This document shows positions 33,523 to 43,900 of a stretch of 64,000 nucleotides of DNA, piece after piece (the first letter of the stretch is position 1; every line of letters starts with the position of its first letter). Below the pieces are notes generated by a model. The model saw nothing but the letters and a program-made list of their open reading frames with translations. It was not told the DNA's origin and did not search any database. The stretch is from Saprospiraceae bacterium. Lineage in GTDB: Bacteria; Bacteroidota; Bacteroidia; Chitinophagales; Saprospiraceae. Made by a program: the position numbers and the translations under genes. Location: positions 1,053,501 through 1,117,500 of the forward strand of contig JAHCHX010000001.1 of NCBI GenBank assembly GCA_026129545.1, written 5' to 3'.

Positions 33523-34866
33523 TTATAAGGCCAATCCGACGCGAAAGCTGCTTGTGAATCTTACAGGAGATTCCTTTGCGGTATAGTCCTTTCCGTCCTG
33601 AACTCCTTTTCTGCGCTGTGGGCCACCGACTACGCCAAGGTTCAGGTCAATAAATCCATTTTTGAAAAAACGGTATTGAATGCCGCAGAGTGGGCCGATA
33701 TTCCAAGCGTTTTTCGTGTCCTCAAAATAAGTTATTGTATTTCCCGCAACCTGCGTGCGCTCTTCGTTGCTATGCTCAAATGCGGTTTGCAAAGCGATGT
33801 ATGGCCCTGAAAGATTGTTTCCCGACTTTCCGGTGGCGATGCGTTTTTTCAAATTGAAATAAAATCGGGGCTGAACGTGGCCGCCAAAACCCCAGCCGGA
33901 AAAATTGTATTCAGAAACATATTGAGTGCTGACCTCTTGACGCATGCCGGCATACCCCAGCAATTCGACGGAAAATGGAGACTGTCCCAATTTTCGCTCA
34001 TAAGCGAGGGATGCCGCGCCTTTCAAGTTGTCCTTGTCTGCGATTCGCAAGAGATTGTAAAGGTCAATTTTTAGCATCTGTACCTCGTCGCGAAAGCATC
34101 GCAGGGCATCGCAATAGGCTAAATCTTGTTTTTCGTCTTTCGGCTTGAAAGTGGCCAAGCCGAAAGAAAACTGTGTGTTGGCGTAAAGGTCCCAGTGCGC
34201 ACGTTGCTGCAAAGTTGCTTGGTCAAATCCATCCGAATACCGGGCGCCGATGCCGAAGCTGACTTCGGAAAAACCCCTCCGAAACAACCGGCGTTGCCAC
34301 CCCCAGCGCAAAGCCATCGTGAGTTGGTCGGAAGCGAGGCGAGCCTCTTCACCGCTGAGGTTTGTGCCATAATGGGTATATGCAAGTTGCAAACCGAGAT
34401 AGTTTCCACTGAAATTATTGGCGCTGCGGCCTTCCCTTACGCCCTTACCCATTTGATAATACCAGCGTGGTTGCAGATTGAGCTGATAGACAAAAACCCT
34501 TAAACTTCGCGGCACCGCTGGCAAATCGTCGGGAAAAGGAGGCGGCAGGATGAGCGGGAAAGTGTCGTAGCGATTGATAAGCCCTAACCCCAGCCCCAAC
34601 TGTATCGAAAATGAAGGCGACAATTTGTGTTCGACGCTGGCTGCACCTGCCAAATCACCATTGTCGGATTCGCCTAAAATGTACCATTTGAATGCCCAAC
34701 GAGCTGGCACCATGGTGCCGAATACTCGGTCATACTCATCGCCAAAACGTTGTTTTTCAAACGCACCTACTTCTTGACTGACGGTGATGAAAGTGGTATC
34801 ATTGGTCTGACCCGACAGCGTAACGCAGGTTAGAAAAGCGGAAAAAGTCAGTACGGTATGTCTCAT
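33523..34866 (-). CDS. Internally duplicated beta-barrel-like surface protein, paralogue 3
   Basis: This 447-residue protein has a signal peptide (MRHTVLTFSAFLTCVTLSG before QTND). The mature part has many short amphipathic strands with aromatic girdles, as in outer-membrane barrels. Two halves share a motif: GRSANNFSGNYLGL near residue 160 and GKSGNNLSGPYIAL near 365, each in a RWYY/RFYF...K(K)R context. The halves are joined by a YCDALRCFRDE stretch (C-x5-C) and LKIDLYNLLR. It is the last of three tandem paralogues, 24 bases after the second, in the sigma-factor-led operon. I know no named family; the barrel call rests on sequence pattern. Confidence 0.7.
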   Translation of the reverse strand: MRHTVLTFSAFLTCVTLSGQTNDTTFITVSQEVGAFEKQRFGDEYDRVFGTMVPARWAFKWYILGESDNGDLAGAASVEHKLSPSFSIQLGLGLGLINRYDTFPLILPPPFPDDLPAVPRSLRVFVYQLNLQPRWYYQMGKGVREGRSANNFSGNYLGLQLAYTHYGTNLSGEEARLASDQLTMALRWGWQRRLFRRGFSEVSFGIGARYSDGFDQATLQQRAHWDLYANTQFSFGLATFKPKDEKQDLAYCDALRCFRDEVQMLKIDLYNLLRIADKDNLKGAASLAYERKLGQSPFSVELLGYAGMRQEVSTQYVSEYNFSGWGFGGHVQPRFYFNLKKRIATGKSGNNLSGPYIALQTAFEHSNEERTQVAGNTITYFEDTKNAWNIGPLCGIQYRFFKNGFIDLNLGVVGGPQRRKGVQDGKDYTAKESPVRFTSSFRVGLAL

Positions 34867-34890
34867 GGATTTCTCAAATTTTGTATTGAT

Positions 34891-36213
34891 TTAAAAAGCC
34901 AATCCGATGCGCAGTGCGCTAAGCAGGTAAATCAAGGTTCGTACTTTCGGTTGGGAGGATGATTTGTCGTTGCCGATAGAGGCCCCAAAATTCAGGTCAA
35001 CAAAGCCGTTGTCAAATATGCGGTGCTGGATTCCCCACAGCAACCCCGCGCTTTTCCGATTGAAAGTTGCTGCCTGTTTGCTTGTCGTTCCGTCGCTATT
35101 TTGGGTTGTATATTGGGTGTTGCTTTGATTCAAGTCAACTTGCCCTGCAAAGTATGCCCCTGACAGGTTGTTGCCGGATTTCCCGGTCGCAATGCGGCGT
35201 TTCAACCCGTAGTAGTAGCGACCCTGCAAATGCCCCCCTACGCCTATTGTGTTTGATTTAAAGGTTCTGTTGAGGGGTGAATTATTATACCCATCATACT
35301 CGAAGCTATAGTAGCTACCGTCCAACCTTATTTGCCCCTCAATAGAAAAAGGAGATTCGCCCAATTTTTGCTCAACAGCCACCCGCAGGGAGCCTTGTAT
35401 TCTGTCCAGAGTGGCGGCACGGAAAAGATTGAACAAATCAATTTTAAACATTCGTTTCTCCTCTCTAAAACACTGGAAAACATTACAATAGGCCGCCTTG
35501 TCTGTCATCTCTGGTTTGGGGCTTGTCAAAGCAAACCCTACTCCCAGCCGGGCGTCGGTATAGATGCCGACACGGCCTCTGTAAAAAACTGTCTGGGGGT
35601 ATTCTCTGAAGCCTATGCCATACGATATGTCAAAATAGCCATATCGGAATAACCGTCTTTGTATTCCAAATCGGGCGCTAACACCGTGATATATGCTTTG
35701 AGGCAGTGTTGCATCGCTTTTGCGAATCCTTATGTCCTGTGCCCATTCGAGACCGAGATAATTGCCGCTGAAATTGTTGGCGCTCCGCCCATCGAGGATG
35801 CGTCTTCGCATATCAAAATACCAACGCGACTCTGCCCGAAATCGGTGAGCGACAAATGTCAGGTCTCCGCCATCAAACAAACTGCTATTCATACTGAATC
35901 CCAGCTCGTAAGAAGCATTGATTGAGATGGCTTGGCTGAGTTTATATTCAGCATCGAGCCGCAGTCCCCTTTCGTCAACTGGGAACATACTGCCTGCGTC
36001 CCATTTGAATATCCATCGAGCTGGTTGATGAGTGCCGAACACATAATCATAGCGGTCAATGAAACGCTGTTTTTCAAAACGAGTGGTGTCTTGGCCGATG
36101 CTGACAAATGTGGTGTCATTTGATTGGCCGAAAGCGATTGCACAAGTGGCTGTGGTGATGAGAATGATGAGGATGATTTTTATGAAAATTTGATTTTGTG
36201 CTCTATTTTTCAA
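34891..36213 (-). CDS. Internally duplicated beta-barrel-like surface protein, paralogue 2
   Basis: This 440-residue protein has a hydrophobic N-terminal signal (IFIKIILIILITTATCAIAF) and the same plan as its neighbours: NDTTFVSIGQDTTRFEKQRF at the mature start, RSANNFSGNYLGLEWA and RIFGNG-like strands in the first half, the C-x5-C linker YCNVFQCFREE, FKIDLFNLFR, then GKSGNNLSGAYFAGQ in the second half and a C-terminal SALRIGLAF strand. It is the most divergent of the three, differing most in the loop between the two halves. Its ATG overlaps the stop of paralogue 1 by four bases (ATGA), so they are translationally coupled. Confidence 0.7.
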   Translation of the reverse strand: MKNRAQNQIFIKIILIILITTATCAIAFGQSNDTTFVSIGQDTTRFEKQRFIDRYDYVFGTHQPARWIFKWDAGSMFPVDERGLRLDAEYKLSQAISINASYELGFSMNSSLFDGGDLTFVAHRFRAESRWYFDMRRRILDGRSANNFSGNYLGLEWAQDIRIRKSDATLPQSIYHGVSARFGIQRRLFRYGYFDISYGIGFREYPQTVFYRGRVGIYTDARLGVGFALTSPKPEMTDKAAYCNVFQCFREEKRMFKIDLFNLFRAATLDRIQGSLRVAVEQKLGESPFSIEGQIRLDGSYYSFEYDGYNNSPLNRTFKSNTIGVGGHLQGRYYYGLKRRIATGKSGNNLSGAYFAGQVDLNQSNTQYTTQNSDGTTSKQAATFNRKSAGLLWGIQHRIFDNGFVDLNFGASIGNDKSSSQPKVRTLIYLLSALRIGLAF

Positions 36214-37553
36214 AAAGCCAACCCGACGCGCAGGCCTCCTGTAATTTCAAAAGAGCGTGTCTCGTAGATGTGTTTTTTGCCGTCTTTAATACCGTCCTGA
36301 TGTTCTGGGCCACCGACAAATGCGAGGTTTAGGTCAATAAATCCAGTCTTGAAAATCCGGTATTGAAGCCCCCACATTGGCCCCATTTTCAAATAATCCA
36401 CCGTGCCGTCAAAGTCGGATTTGAAGCCCCTGTCACTGTCAGTGCGCTTTTCCGTGTTTCGCTCAATTGCGGTATGCAGGGCGATATAAGCGCCGGAAAG
36501 ATTGTTGCCAGATTTGCCCTTGGCAATGCGTTTTTTGAGACTGTAATAAAAGCGAGGTTGGATATGCCCACCAAATCCCCAGCCTGAATAGCCGTATTTG
36601 TAATTCTCGCCGGCGGCCACCTCTTCTTTTCGCGCCTTCACAAACCCTAACAACTCAACAGAAAATGGCGACTGCCCAAGTTTTCTCTCCCACGCGAGCG
36701 AGGCTTTCCCTCTCAAATTGTTTTTGTCTCTGATTTTCACAAGGTTGTACAGGTCAATCTTGAACATTTGGTTTTCTTCCCGGAAACAGCGGAGCACGTC
36801 ACAATACTCCAAAGCCTTCTTTTCTGCTTTTGGTCTATAAAGTGCCAATCCGAGAGAAAACTGCGTGTTGGCAAAAAAATCCCAATAACTGCGCTGACCT
36901 AATACCCTCTCGTCGAACCCGCCGGAGCGCCGCGCACCGACACCAAAACTGACATCCATGAAGCCGTGCCGGAAAAGACGCCGCTGCAAGCCCCAGCGCA
37001 AAGCCGCCGTCGCTTGGTCGGAAGCAAAACGCGCCTCCTCACCGCTCAAACCCGGTCCGAAAGTGGTGTAGGCCAACTCCAGCCCGAAGTAGTTGCCGCT
37101 GAAATTGTTGGCGCTCAAACCTGCTCTCATGCGCCGCGCCATGTCGTAGTACCAACGTGACTGAACGCCAAAACGGTGGATGGCCATTGATGTGCTTAGC
37201 GGGAAATAGAACACTGTATCGAGGTCGGGAAAAGGCACAAGCGGCGAGAGGGAATCGTAGCGGTTGGTTCCGCTCAATCCATAAGCGAATTGCAGCGAAA
37301 AAGCGGGCGATAGTTTGTGTTCGATGCCCAAATTCAACGCAGTGCCTATCTCGTAGCCGCCCGTCAAATCCCAGCGGAACATCCACCGTGCGGGATCCAT
37401 CGTGCGGAACACCTCGTCGTACCTGTCCATGAAGCGCGGGCTTTGATGGGTCGAGATTTCTTCGCCATAGAACAAAAAAGTAGTGTCTTTCGTCTGGCCA
37501 AACAGGGCGGCACAGGTGAGCAAGGTGGCAAAAAGCGAGGCAATTCTTTTCAT
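36210..37553 (-). CDS. Internally duplicated beta-barrel-like surface protein, paralogue 1
   Basis: This 447-residue protein has a signal peptide (MKRIASLFATLLTCAALFG before QTKD). It shares the opening DTTFLFYGEEISTHQSPRFM, LSANNFSGNYFGLELA, the linker YCDVLRCFREEN with C-x5-C, FKIDLYNLVKI, and the second-half GKSGNNLSGAYIALHTA. The final strand ends in ...GLRVGLAF, an aromatic C-terminus usual for outer-membrane barrels. It resembles paralogue 3 more than paralogue 2. It follows the DUF4097 gene by 35 bases. The role could be envelope stress response or adhesion under the control of the ECF sigma factor; that is inference. Confidence 0.7.
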   Translation of the reverse strand: MKRIASLFATLLTCAALFGQTKDTTFLFYGEEISTHQSPRFMDRYDEVFRTMDPARWMFRWDLTGGYEIGTALNLGIEHKLSPAFSLQFAYGLSGTNRYDSLSPLVPFPDLDTVFYFPLSTSMAIHRFGVQSRWYYDMARRMRAGLSANNFSGNYFGLELAYTTFGPGLSGEEARFASDQATAALRWGLQRRLFRHGFMDVSFGVGARRSGGFDERVLGQRSYWDFFANTQFSLGLALYRPKAEKKALEYCDVLRCFREENQMFKIDLYNLVKIRDKNNLRGKASLAWERKLGQSPFSVELLGFVKARKEEVAAGENYKYGYSGWGFGGHIQPRFYYSLKKRIAKGKSGNNLSGAYIALHTAIERNTEKRTDSDRGFKSDFDGTVDYLKMGPMWGLQYRIFKTGFIDLNLAFVGGPEHQDGIKDGKKHIYETRSFEITGGLRVGLAF

Positions 37554-37588
37554 AAAATTTTTATTTTGCTCAACGGGTCATATTGTTT

Positions 37589-38473
37589 CTATTTGATAAC
37601 GATGTTTCCGAACGTGGTCTCCACAACCATGCGGGGTCGGTTGTTGCCCTGATGAATGGACGCTTGTTTCGCGTTGATACCTGCGCCTGCGTCAAGGCGG
37701 AGGCTGAGCGGCATGGTCAGTTCGCCGTGGGTGGCTTTGAGGTCGAAATTGTGGCGATATGGCTGTGGCATTTCCACCGTCACATCGCCTTTGGAGGCTT
37801 GCACGCTCACGTTGCCCGTTTGGGCGGCAGCCTCTATTTGCACCTTGCCGTATTCGCTGCGAATGGTGCAGTCATTGCCAAGCCCCGTGAGCGATATATC
37901 GGCACGTTTGGCATCAATCTGTACTGGGCCAGTTAGTTGGCTGCCGTCCACGTTGCCGTAGCGGCTGTCCACCTCCACTTTGCCGCTGAGTTGGAGCAGC
38001 GTGAAAGCGCAAAACTCACCGGTGAGCACCACTTTCGCGGCGATTTTTTCCAGCCGGGCGCTGCCGAATTTATTGGTGAGCGTGGTCGGGCAATCCGCCG
38101 GTACGGTCACTGTCAGTTTTGCTTTCAGGTTGGAAGCCGGCAATGCCGCGCCCGAAGGCAAGCCGATGTAAGCGCGGATAAATATTTTTTTCCCGATGGT
38201 GGAAGTCACGAATTTCCAAGCCTTCAAATCCTGCGTGGCGCTGTCGAGTTGGGGGTGGCGGGCGGACAATTCTGCTTTCACACGCACCGAATTTTGGCCT
38301 GCTGGGGCGGTCTCTATCTCGATGTCCGCCTTTTCGCAGTTGATTTCTACCGCGTAGCCGGGTTTCCACGGCACGGTTTTTTGCACCGTTTTGGTCACGA
38401 CTTGGAGCGTAGTTTGGGCCGCCGCTTTACCTGCCGCGAGCAGCAGAATGAGCAGCAATGTTTGGATTTTCAT
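37589..38473 (-). CDS. DUF4097-type exported beta-helix protein
   Basis: This 294-residue protein has a signal peptide (MKIQTLLLILLLAAGKAAA before QTTLQ). The rest is a series of short strands with recurring G-K-V/D-V turns (GKVEVDSRYGNVDGSQL, DISLTGLGNDCTIRSEYGKV, GNVSVQASKGDVTVE), the pattern of DUF4097/putative auto-transporter adhesin proteins that form a right-handed beta-helix. Such genes often sit behind an ECF sigma/anti-sigma pair, as here, where it lies 25 bases after the anti-sigma gene. Its function is unknown; it is probably periplasmic or at the surface. Confidence 0.82.
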   Translation of the reverse strand: MKIQTLLLILLLAAGKAAAQTTLQVVTKTVQKTVPWKPGYAVEINCEKADIEIETAPAGQNSVRVKAELSARHPQLDSATQDLKAWKFVTSTIGKKIFIRAYIGLPSGAALPASNLKAKLTVTVPADCPTTLTNKFGSARLEKIAAKVVLTGEFCAFTLLQLSGKVEVDSRYGNVDGSQLTGPVQIDAKRADISLTGLGNDCTIRSEYGKVQIEAAAQTGNVSVQASKGDVTVEMPQPYRHNFDLKATHGELTMPLSLRLDAGAGINAKQASIHQGNNRPRMVVETTFGNIVIK

Positions 38474-38498
38474 GCTTTAAATGATTGAAAATCAGTTT

Positions 38499-39107
38499 TT
38501 AAATCAAGGACATTATTTGTCGGAGCAATCCCGAACGCTCGCGCTCGATGCGGACGAGCTGGGCGACAAGGCTTGGGTCGTCGCCGTATTGGCCGAGTGC
38601 CTGACGCAGGGACTCTTTGGCTTCGGTAAGTGCGTCCAACTCGGATTTCAGGGTTTTGAATTCAGGCTCTTCGCATACTGGGGCGCGGGATTGGCAAAGT
38701 GTCTGCACGAGTTCGAAGGCCGTGTCCTCTTTTTCCTGCACGGAAGCTCGGATTTGTTCGTCCAATCTTGCTTGCGAAACCACGATTCGTTCCGCGCCGA
38801 CATTGCCAGTTTTGAAAAACCACCACGCGCTCAACAAAACCAAAGCGAGGGCAGCGGCTGCCATGAGCCGCCGGAAAATCGCGAGGCGCAGCATTGGCCT
38901 CGTCGTTGGGTTTCGCTCCAACGCCGTCTCAAGATTTTCCCAAACCTGTGCGGGCGGCTCGTATTTCGGCAAAGTCCGCGCAGCCGCCGAAAGTTGCTCC
39001 TCCGCGTTGAGCGATTCCTCCAACGCATCCCAGAGTCCGGCAGGCGGCTCATATTGGGGCAGGCGTTGTATGGCCTGTTGCAAGGTGTTGTGGTTCAATT
39101 CTTTCAT
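38499..39107 (-). CDS. Probable anti-sigma factor (single-pass membrane protein)
   Basis: The protein is 202 residues from the ATG at 39107, which overlaps the sigma-factor stop by four bases (ATGA); longer starts in this frame lie inside the sigma gene. The N-terminal cytoplasmic part contains two copies of a LPxYEPPAxxWxxLE motif (LPQYEPPAGLWDALEESL, LPKYEPPAQVWENLETAL). Then come one membrane segment (LMAAAALALVLLSAWWFF, about 97-114) and a periplasmic coiled-coil-like end with many Glu/Leu/Arg. There is no zinc-binding HxxxCxxC motif, so it would be a non-ZAS anti-sigma factor. The role is inferred from position and layout. Confidence 0.78.
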   Translation of the reverse strand: MKELNHNTLQQAIQRLPQYEPPAGLWDALEESLNAEEQLSAAARTLPKYEPPAQVWENLETALERNPTTRPMLRLAIFRRLMAAAALALVLLSAWWFFKTGNVGAERIVVSQARLDEQIRASVQEKEDTAFELVQTLCQSRAPVCEEPEFKTLKSELDALTEAKESLRQALGQYGDDPSLVAQLVRIERERSGLLRQIMSLI

Positions 39108-39616
39108 ATCAGCGTGAGGGTTTGGCGCAAGCGTTTTTTGGCGTAAAAAAGTTGGGATTTGGAGGTGCCTTCGGAAATGCCGAGCATATCGCCGATTTCT
39201 TTGTGGGAAAAACCTTCGATTTCGGCCAACACGAACACTGCACGGTAGCCTTCGGGTAGCGCCTGAATGGCATGTTCCAAATACTCGACATCCAAGTCGG
39301 TGCCCCAATCCCAATTGACCGTTTCGTGGTGTGGTTCGAGCGACTCAAAACGGATGCGGCGGCGGCGCAATTCGCCGAGCGCCGTGCGCACCACGATGGT
39401 TTTTATCCACGCGCCGAGCGTGCTTTTTCCCTGAAAATCAGCAAGATGACGGAACACCTGTAAAAAGGCATCCTGCAACACTTCTGCTGCGGTGTCGAAG
39501 TCGCCCGTGACCCGGTAGGCCAAGGTGTACATCGCGTTTTTGTAGCGTTCGTACAGCTGCCGTTGGGCGTTGCGGTCGTTGGCTAAGCATTGCTGGATGA
39601 GGTCGCGCTCGTGCAT
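39104..39616 (-). CDS. ECF-type sigma factor
   Basis: This 170-residue protein has sigma region 2 (RNAQRQLYERYKNAMYTLAY, then TAAEVLQDAFLQVFRHLADF for -10 recognition and melting). A short linker leads to region 4 (AIQALPEGYRAVFVLAEIEG, FSHKEIGDMLGISEGTSKSQLFYAKKRLRQ with a helix-turn-helix). It leads a six-gene minus-strand operon with its probable anti-sigma factor, a DUF4097 protein and three barrel-like proteins. Such operons are often autoregulated from a promoter upstream of the sigma gene; I could not identify that promoter here. Confidence 0.93.
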   Translation of the reverse strand: MHERDLIQQCLANDRNAQRQLYERYKNAMYTLAYRVTGDFDTAAEVLQDAFLQVFRHLADFQGKSTLGAWIKTIVVRTALGELRRRRIRFESLEPHHETVNWDWGTDLDVEYLEHAIQALPEGYRAVFVLAEIEGFSHKEIGDMLGISEGTSKSQLFYAKKRLRQTLTLI

Positions 39617-39700
39617 GGGTGACTGTTCGTCTTTTCGGCAGTTGTTTGCTTTAAAGAGGGGCAGGCGGCACAGCGACGTTGTATGGGGGGGGCGATTTTT

Positions 39701-40810
39701 TTACGTTTCCAAGAAATACATCTCAATTTCTCCCTTGTATTTGGCGCTTACTCTGCCGCGCTGTTCGAATTTGTAGCGTCCGTTGACGAGCCTCCAAGTG
39801 GATTCGGACACGTTGATGCGGCCTTTTTCGCCGCTGCTTTCAAGTCGGGCAGCGATGTTCACGTCGTCGCCCCAGATGTCGAAGGCAAACTTGGTGTTGC
39901 CAACCACGCCTGCGATGACCGAGCCGCTGTGTATGCCGATGCGCACATCGAAAGATGTTTTTTGGGCTGCTGTGCGTTTTTCTTTTTCCTGACTGATGAA
40001 ATCAAGGATTTCGATGGCCGCTTGCAAGGCTTGGAGGGCGTGGTTGGCATTGGGCACGGGCAGGCCCGTGACGGCGAGATAGGCATCGCCGATAGTCTTG
40101 ATTTTTTCCACGCCATGTCGGCTGAAGATGGTGTCAATCGCTTGAAAATAGTAGTCCAGCTCTTCAATCAATTGCTCCGGCGACATTTGCTCGGCGATTT
40201 TGGTGAACTCCACGATGTCGAGAAATATCATGCTCACTTGGTCGAAGCGGCGAGGCTGCACTTTGCCGTGTTGCTTCAGCTCTTCCGCGATTTCGTCGGG
40301 CAGTATGTTGAGCAAAAGGCGCTCGGACTTTTCTTTTTCCTCATTCAGCTCTTTGGTGCGCACTCGTACTTTTTCCTCCAATTGTTCATTGGCTTGCTGG
40401 AGGTCGAGCAATAGGCTGGCGTTGTGTTTTTGCAAATAATACTTCTCCACCGCCATATCGAGTGTGTGCTTCAGCTCGGGTTGGTCCCATGGTTTGGTGA
40501 GATAGCGGTAGATGTTGCAGATGTTGATGGCGCTCACGATGGTTTCTACGTCGCTGTAGCCTGTCAGGATGATGCGCACGTTTTCCACGGTGGGTGGTAT
40601 TTTGCAAAACAATTCGACACCGGTGCACATGGGCATCCGTTGGTCGCAAATCAACACTGGGACTTCCTCGCTTTTGAGAATATCGAGTGCCTCATCGGGG
40701 GATGTGGTGGTCAATACGTTGAAATCCCGGCGAAAAGCGGATCTGAAAACGATGAGGTTGTCTTCCTCGTCGTCCACATACAGCACAGTGGGTTTTTCTG
40801 GTATGTTCAT
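39701..40810 (-). CDS. Response regulator with class III adenylate cyclase output
   Basis: This 369-residue protein begins with a receiver domain (residues 8-125: VLYVDDEEDN, phospho-acceptor Asp in VLICDQRMP, Thr in ILTGYSD, Lys in YLTKPWD). A coiled coil follows (about 130-170, LEEKVRVRTKELNEEKEKSERLL), then a class III cyclase domain (about 175-369): MIFLDIVEFTKIAE with the metal Asp, VEKIKTIGDAYLAV with Lys selecting adenine, and FDIWGDDVNIAARLE with the second base-selecting Asp. These residues indicate cAMP rather than cGMP. It lies 177 bases after the giant kinase gene on the same strand, so it may be the kinase's direct target. Confidence 0.92.
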   Translation of the reverse strand: MNIPEKPTVLYVDDEEDNLIVFRSAFRRDFNVLTTTSPDEALDILKSEEVPVLICDQRMPMCTGVELFCKIPPTVENVRIILTGYSDVETIVSAINICNIYRYLTKPWDQPELKHTLDMAVEKYYLQKHNASLLLDLQQANEQLEEKVRVRTKELNEEKEKSERLLLNILPDEIAEELKQHGKVQPRRFDQVSMIFLDIVEFTKIAEQMSPEQLIEELDYYFQAIDTIFSRHGVEKIKTIGDAYLAVTGLPVPNANHALQALQAAIEILDFISQEKEKRTAAQKTSFDVRIGIHSGSVIAGVVGNTKFAFDIWGDDVNIAARLESSGEKGRINVSESTWRLVNGRYKFEQRGRVSAKYKGEIEMYFLET

Positions 40811-40987
40811 ACAGTCGAATGATTCGATTTTTGAAGATTGGTTTACCGGACAAGGGGAGTGGACGGGGTTGGGTTGAGAACCGCCTATGTTAAGGTCAGC
40901 AGGTATAGAGGCGCTTTGTTCGGTCGTGCGTGAAGAGCGGGGTGTGAGGGGCGATTGTTTCTCTTGGACGAGCTCAGCCGGACAAAT

Positions 40988-43900
40988 CTAAACGCCTTGT
41001 GTAACCGGTAGTGTAATCACAAAGGTAGCGCCTTTGCCTTGTTCGTTGTTCGCGTAAACTGCGCGTGCCGGACTTTCCACCGAGATGCTGCCTTTGTGCT
41101 CTTCGATGATGCTGTAGCTGATGCTCAACCCCAACCCTGTGCCTTCCCCAACGGGCTTGGTGGTGAAAAACGGTTCAAACAAGCGGCGTTTCACTTCTTC
41201 GCTCATGCCCTTGCCCGTGTCGGAGATGATGATTTCAACCGCATTGTTTTCTTTCAAAAAATTGGTTTCCAATGTGATGGTGCCGCGCTCCTCTATTGCT
41301 TGCAAGGCATTGTTGATGATGTTGAGGAAGACTTGGTTGATTTTGCCGGCGGCACATTCCACCAGTGGCAACTCGCCGTATCGCCTCACTACTTCGGCTT
41401 TTTTCTTGATTTGGCTTTGCAGTATTTCGAGCGTGGAGTCAAGCCCCTCGTGTATGTCCACGGCTTTCAGCTCGCCCTCGTCGAGGCGGCTGAAGTTTCG
41501 CAGACTCTTGACAATGCCGATGGTGCGGTCCACACCTTTTTGAATGCTTTTGAAAAGGGTATCGCTGTCTTCGAAGATTTCAAGGATTTGCTGTCGGCGC
41601 TGTTTTTCGGAGAGTTGTTGGGCCACTTTGTCTGTGTCGGCGTTGGGGTTGAGATAAGTATCCATGACCTCTTTGACTTCCTCGAAGTTGCGCACCAAAT
41701 TGCGTACGCCGACGGAGACAAAGTTGATAGGGTTGTTGATTTCGTGTGCGATGCCCGCTGTCAGTTGGCCCAGCGATGCCATTTTTTCGCTCTCCACTAA
41801 TTTGGCTTGAGCCATTTTTAGTTCGGTGAGCGATTTTTCGAGGGCATCTTTCTGCCGCATCACTTCGGCGGTGCGCTCGGCCACTTTTTGTTCGAGACGC
41901 TCATATTGAAGGGCGTTTTCGAGCGATACTGCCACTTGCCCAGACAGGAGTTTCATGATTTGCACGCGCTGTTCGGTGAAGACTCCCGTGCTGAGTTTGT
42001 TTTCCAAGTATAAAATGCCGATTATCTTACCCTGATTGATGACTGGCAGGCAGAGCACGGAACGCGGGTTGTTTTTCTGTGCCACAGGGTCGCTGGAAAA
42101 GCGGGTGTCTTGCTGTATATCACCGATTACCAAGTCCTCGCGCGTGCGTGCCACATATTGAATCACGGATTCCGGCACGAGCTCGTTGCCATGGAGCGGG
42201 GCGGAAGCGGGTTCGTGCGATGTGACTGCGCTCTCAGTGGCGTTTTTGGGTTCTTTTTCTTCTTCCACCGAGCCTTTTGCTTCGAGTTGCCACTGGCCGT
42301 TGCGTTCTATAATGAGGTAGCCGTTTTGAGCGCCTGCGTTTTCGACGACGACGTGCATGAGCTTGGACATGAGCTTGTCCAGATGGATTTCGCCGGAGAT
42401 GGCGAGCGCGGCTTTTGTGAGCGAGAGCATATCGAGCTCGTCGCTGCTATGGCTGCCGGAGCGGGAGGAGTAGGTGTCGCTGGTGGTGGTTGTAGGGGCT
42501 TTCAAGCCGTGTTGCTGGTCGAGTTGGTTTACTTTGGCCACTGCGCCCCATTTTTGGTAGAGACGGCGGGCTTCGAGCAAGTACTGACGGCTTTGCTCGG
42601 GTGCCGAAGCCGCCAGAAAACGAGCGTAGAGTTCGTTTGCTATGGCCTCCTCGTTGGTGAAGCCATGAGCGTTGGCAGTGGCGATGGCATTTTTGTAGAG
42701 TATGCTGGCCTCCCTTGCGTTGCCTTTGAGGCGCTGGATTTCGGCATCCACCAGATGTTGTTTGGCCAAGTTGTTCGCGGGGCCGCTTTTGGCAAATTTC
42801 TTTATTAATCTCAGTGTTTTTTGGGCTTTTTTGATGAGTTGCTGTCTTTTTGCGGGAGTTTTTTCGGCGGTGCGTAGCAGCGTGAGCGCGTAGAAATGAT
42901 GAATGGCCATCACATGCGGGGTGGCTAATACCGCGTCGAGCAGTTTCACGCATTTTTCACCGTTTTCCAATGCTTCCTCTGTTTCGTCGAAGAGGTAACT
43001 GAGCATCATCCGGCACAGGTAATAGACGCACAGCCCGCTTAAATCTTTGCCTTGGATTTGCCGCTCTGTCTCGGTCGTCTCGTCGTAGTGGGGGCCAAGA
43101 AAACGGGCGCTTATTTGGTTTTCGTCGAGCAGGTTGGCCACCGCCTGTTGGGGTATGTTTAGCCAGACGATGCTGGTGTTCTGTTTGATTTTGTGCAGAG
43201 CTGCCACATAAGCATCCATTTCTGCTTTTACGGATGGGAGTGGCAGTTCCCCCATGTAGAGTTTGTCAAAGCAATAATTGAAAATCGCGTAAGAGCCATA
43301 GGTGAAGTCGCCGTTTTCCAGTCCTTTCTGGTAAGCGTTCAAAAGCCCGTCGAGGCAATGTCTGAAATGCACGCGCCATTGAAGGATAAAGCCCGAATGG
43401 ACGAAATGCACCCGCGAATAGACGGCAGTACCATTCAATTTTTCGAGCACCCGAACGGCGATATCTCCAAACTTTTGTCCTTCATCGAATTCAAGGGTGC
43501 TGCCGCACATCACCAACCCGTAGGTGGCGTAGGCAAATGCCGATTGGATGTGGTTGCCGTACTTGACGGAAAGGCTGACTTGTTTGAAAACGACGAGGGG
43601 GAAAAGGTCGGGTTTGGCAAAATAGGAGGCAGATGCGGTATAGGGAAGGATTTCCATGATGGCCGTCGCTTTGGGGTCGGTCATGTTGGGCTGCCCCACC
43701 AATTGGTCGGCGGACTTTCCGCGCAGGCGCAATTTTGTTTCAATCAAACTTTTGACGATGTGCAGTTTGCTTGGTTTGCTGGGAAATTTCACCCCCAGCA
43801 ATTCCAGCACTTCCAGACAGGTGCTCAAGGCCTCTCCATTGCGGGTCAGAGAAAGATAGCCCTGTATCTTGATGCTGTATGCTTTGACTTTGTGGAGCAG

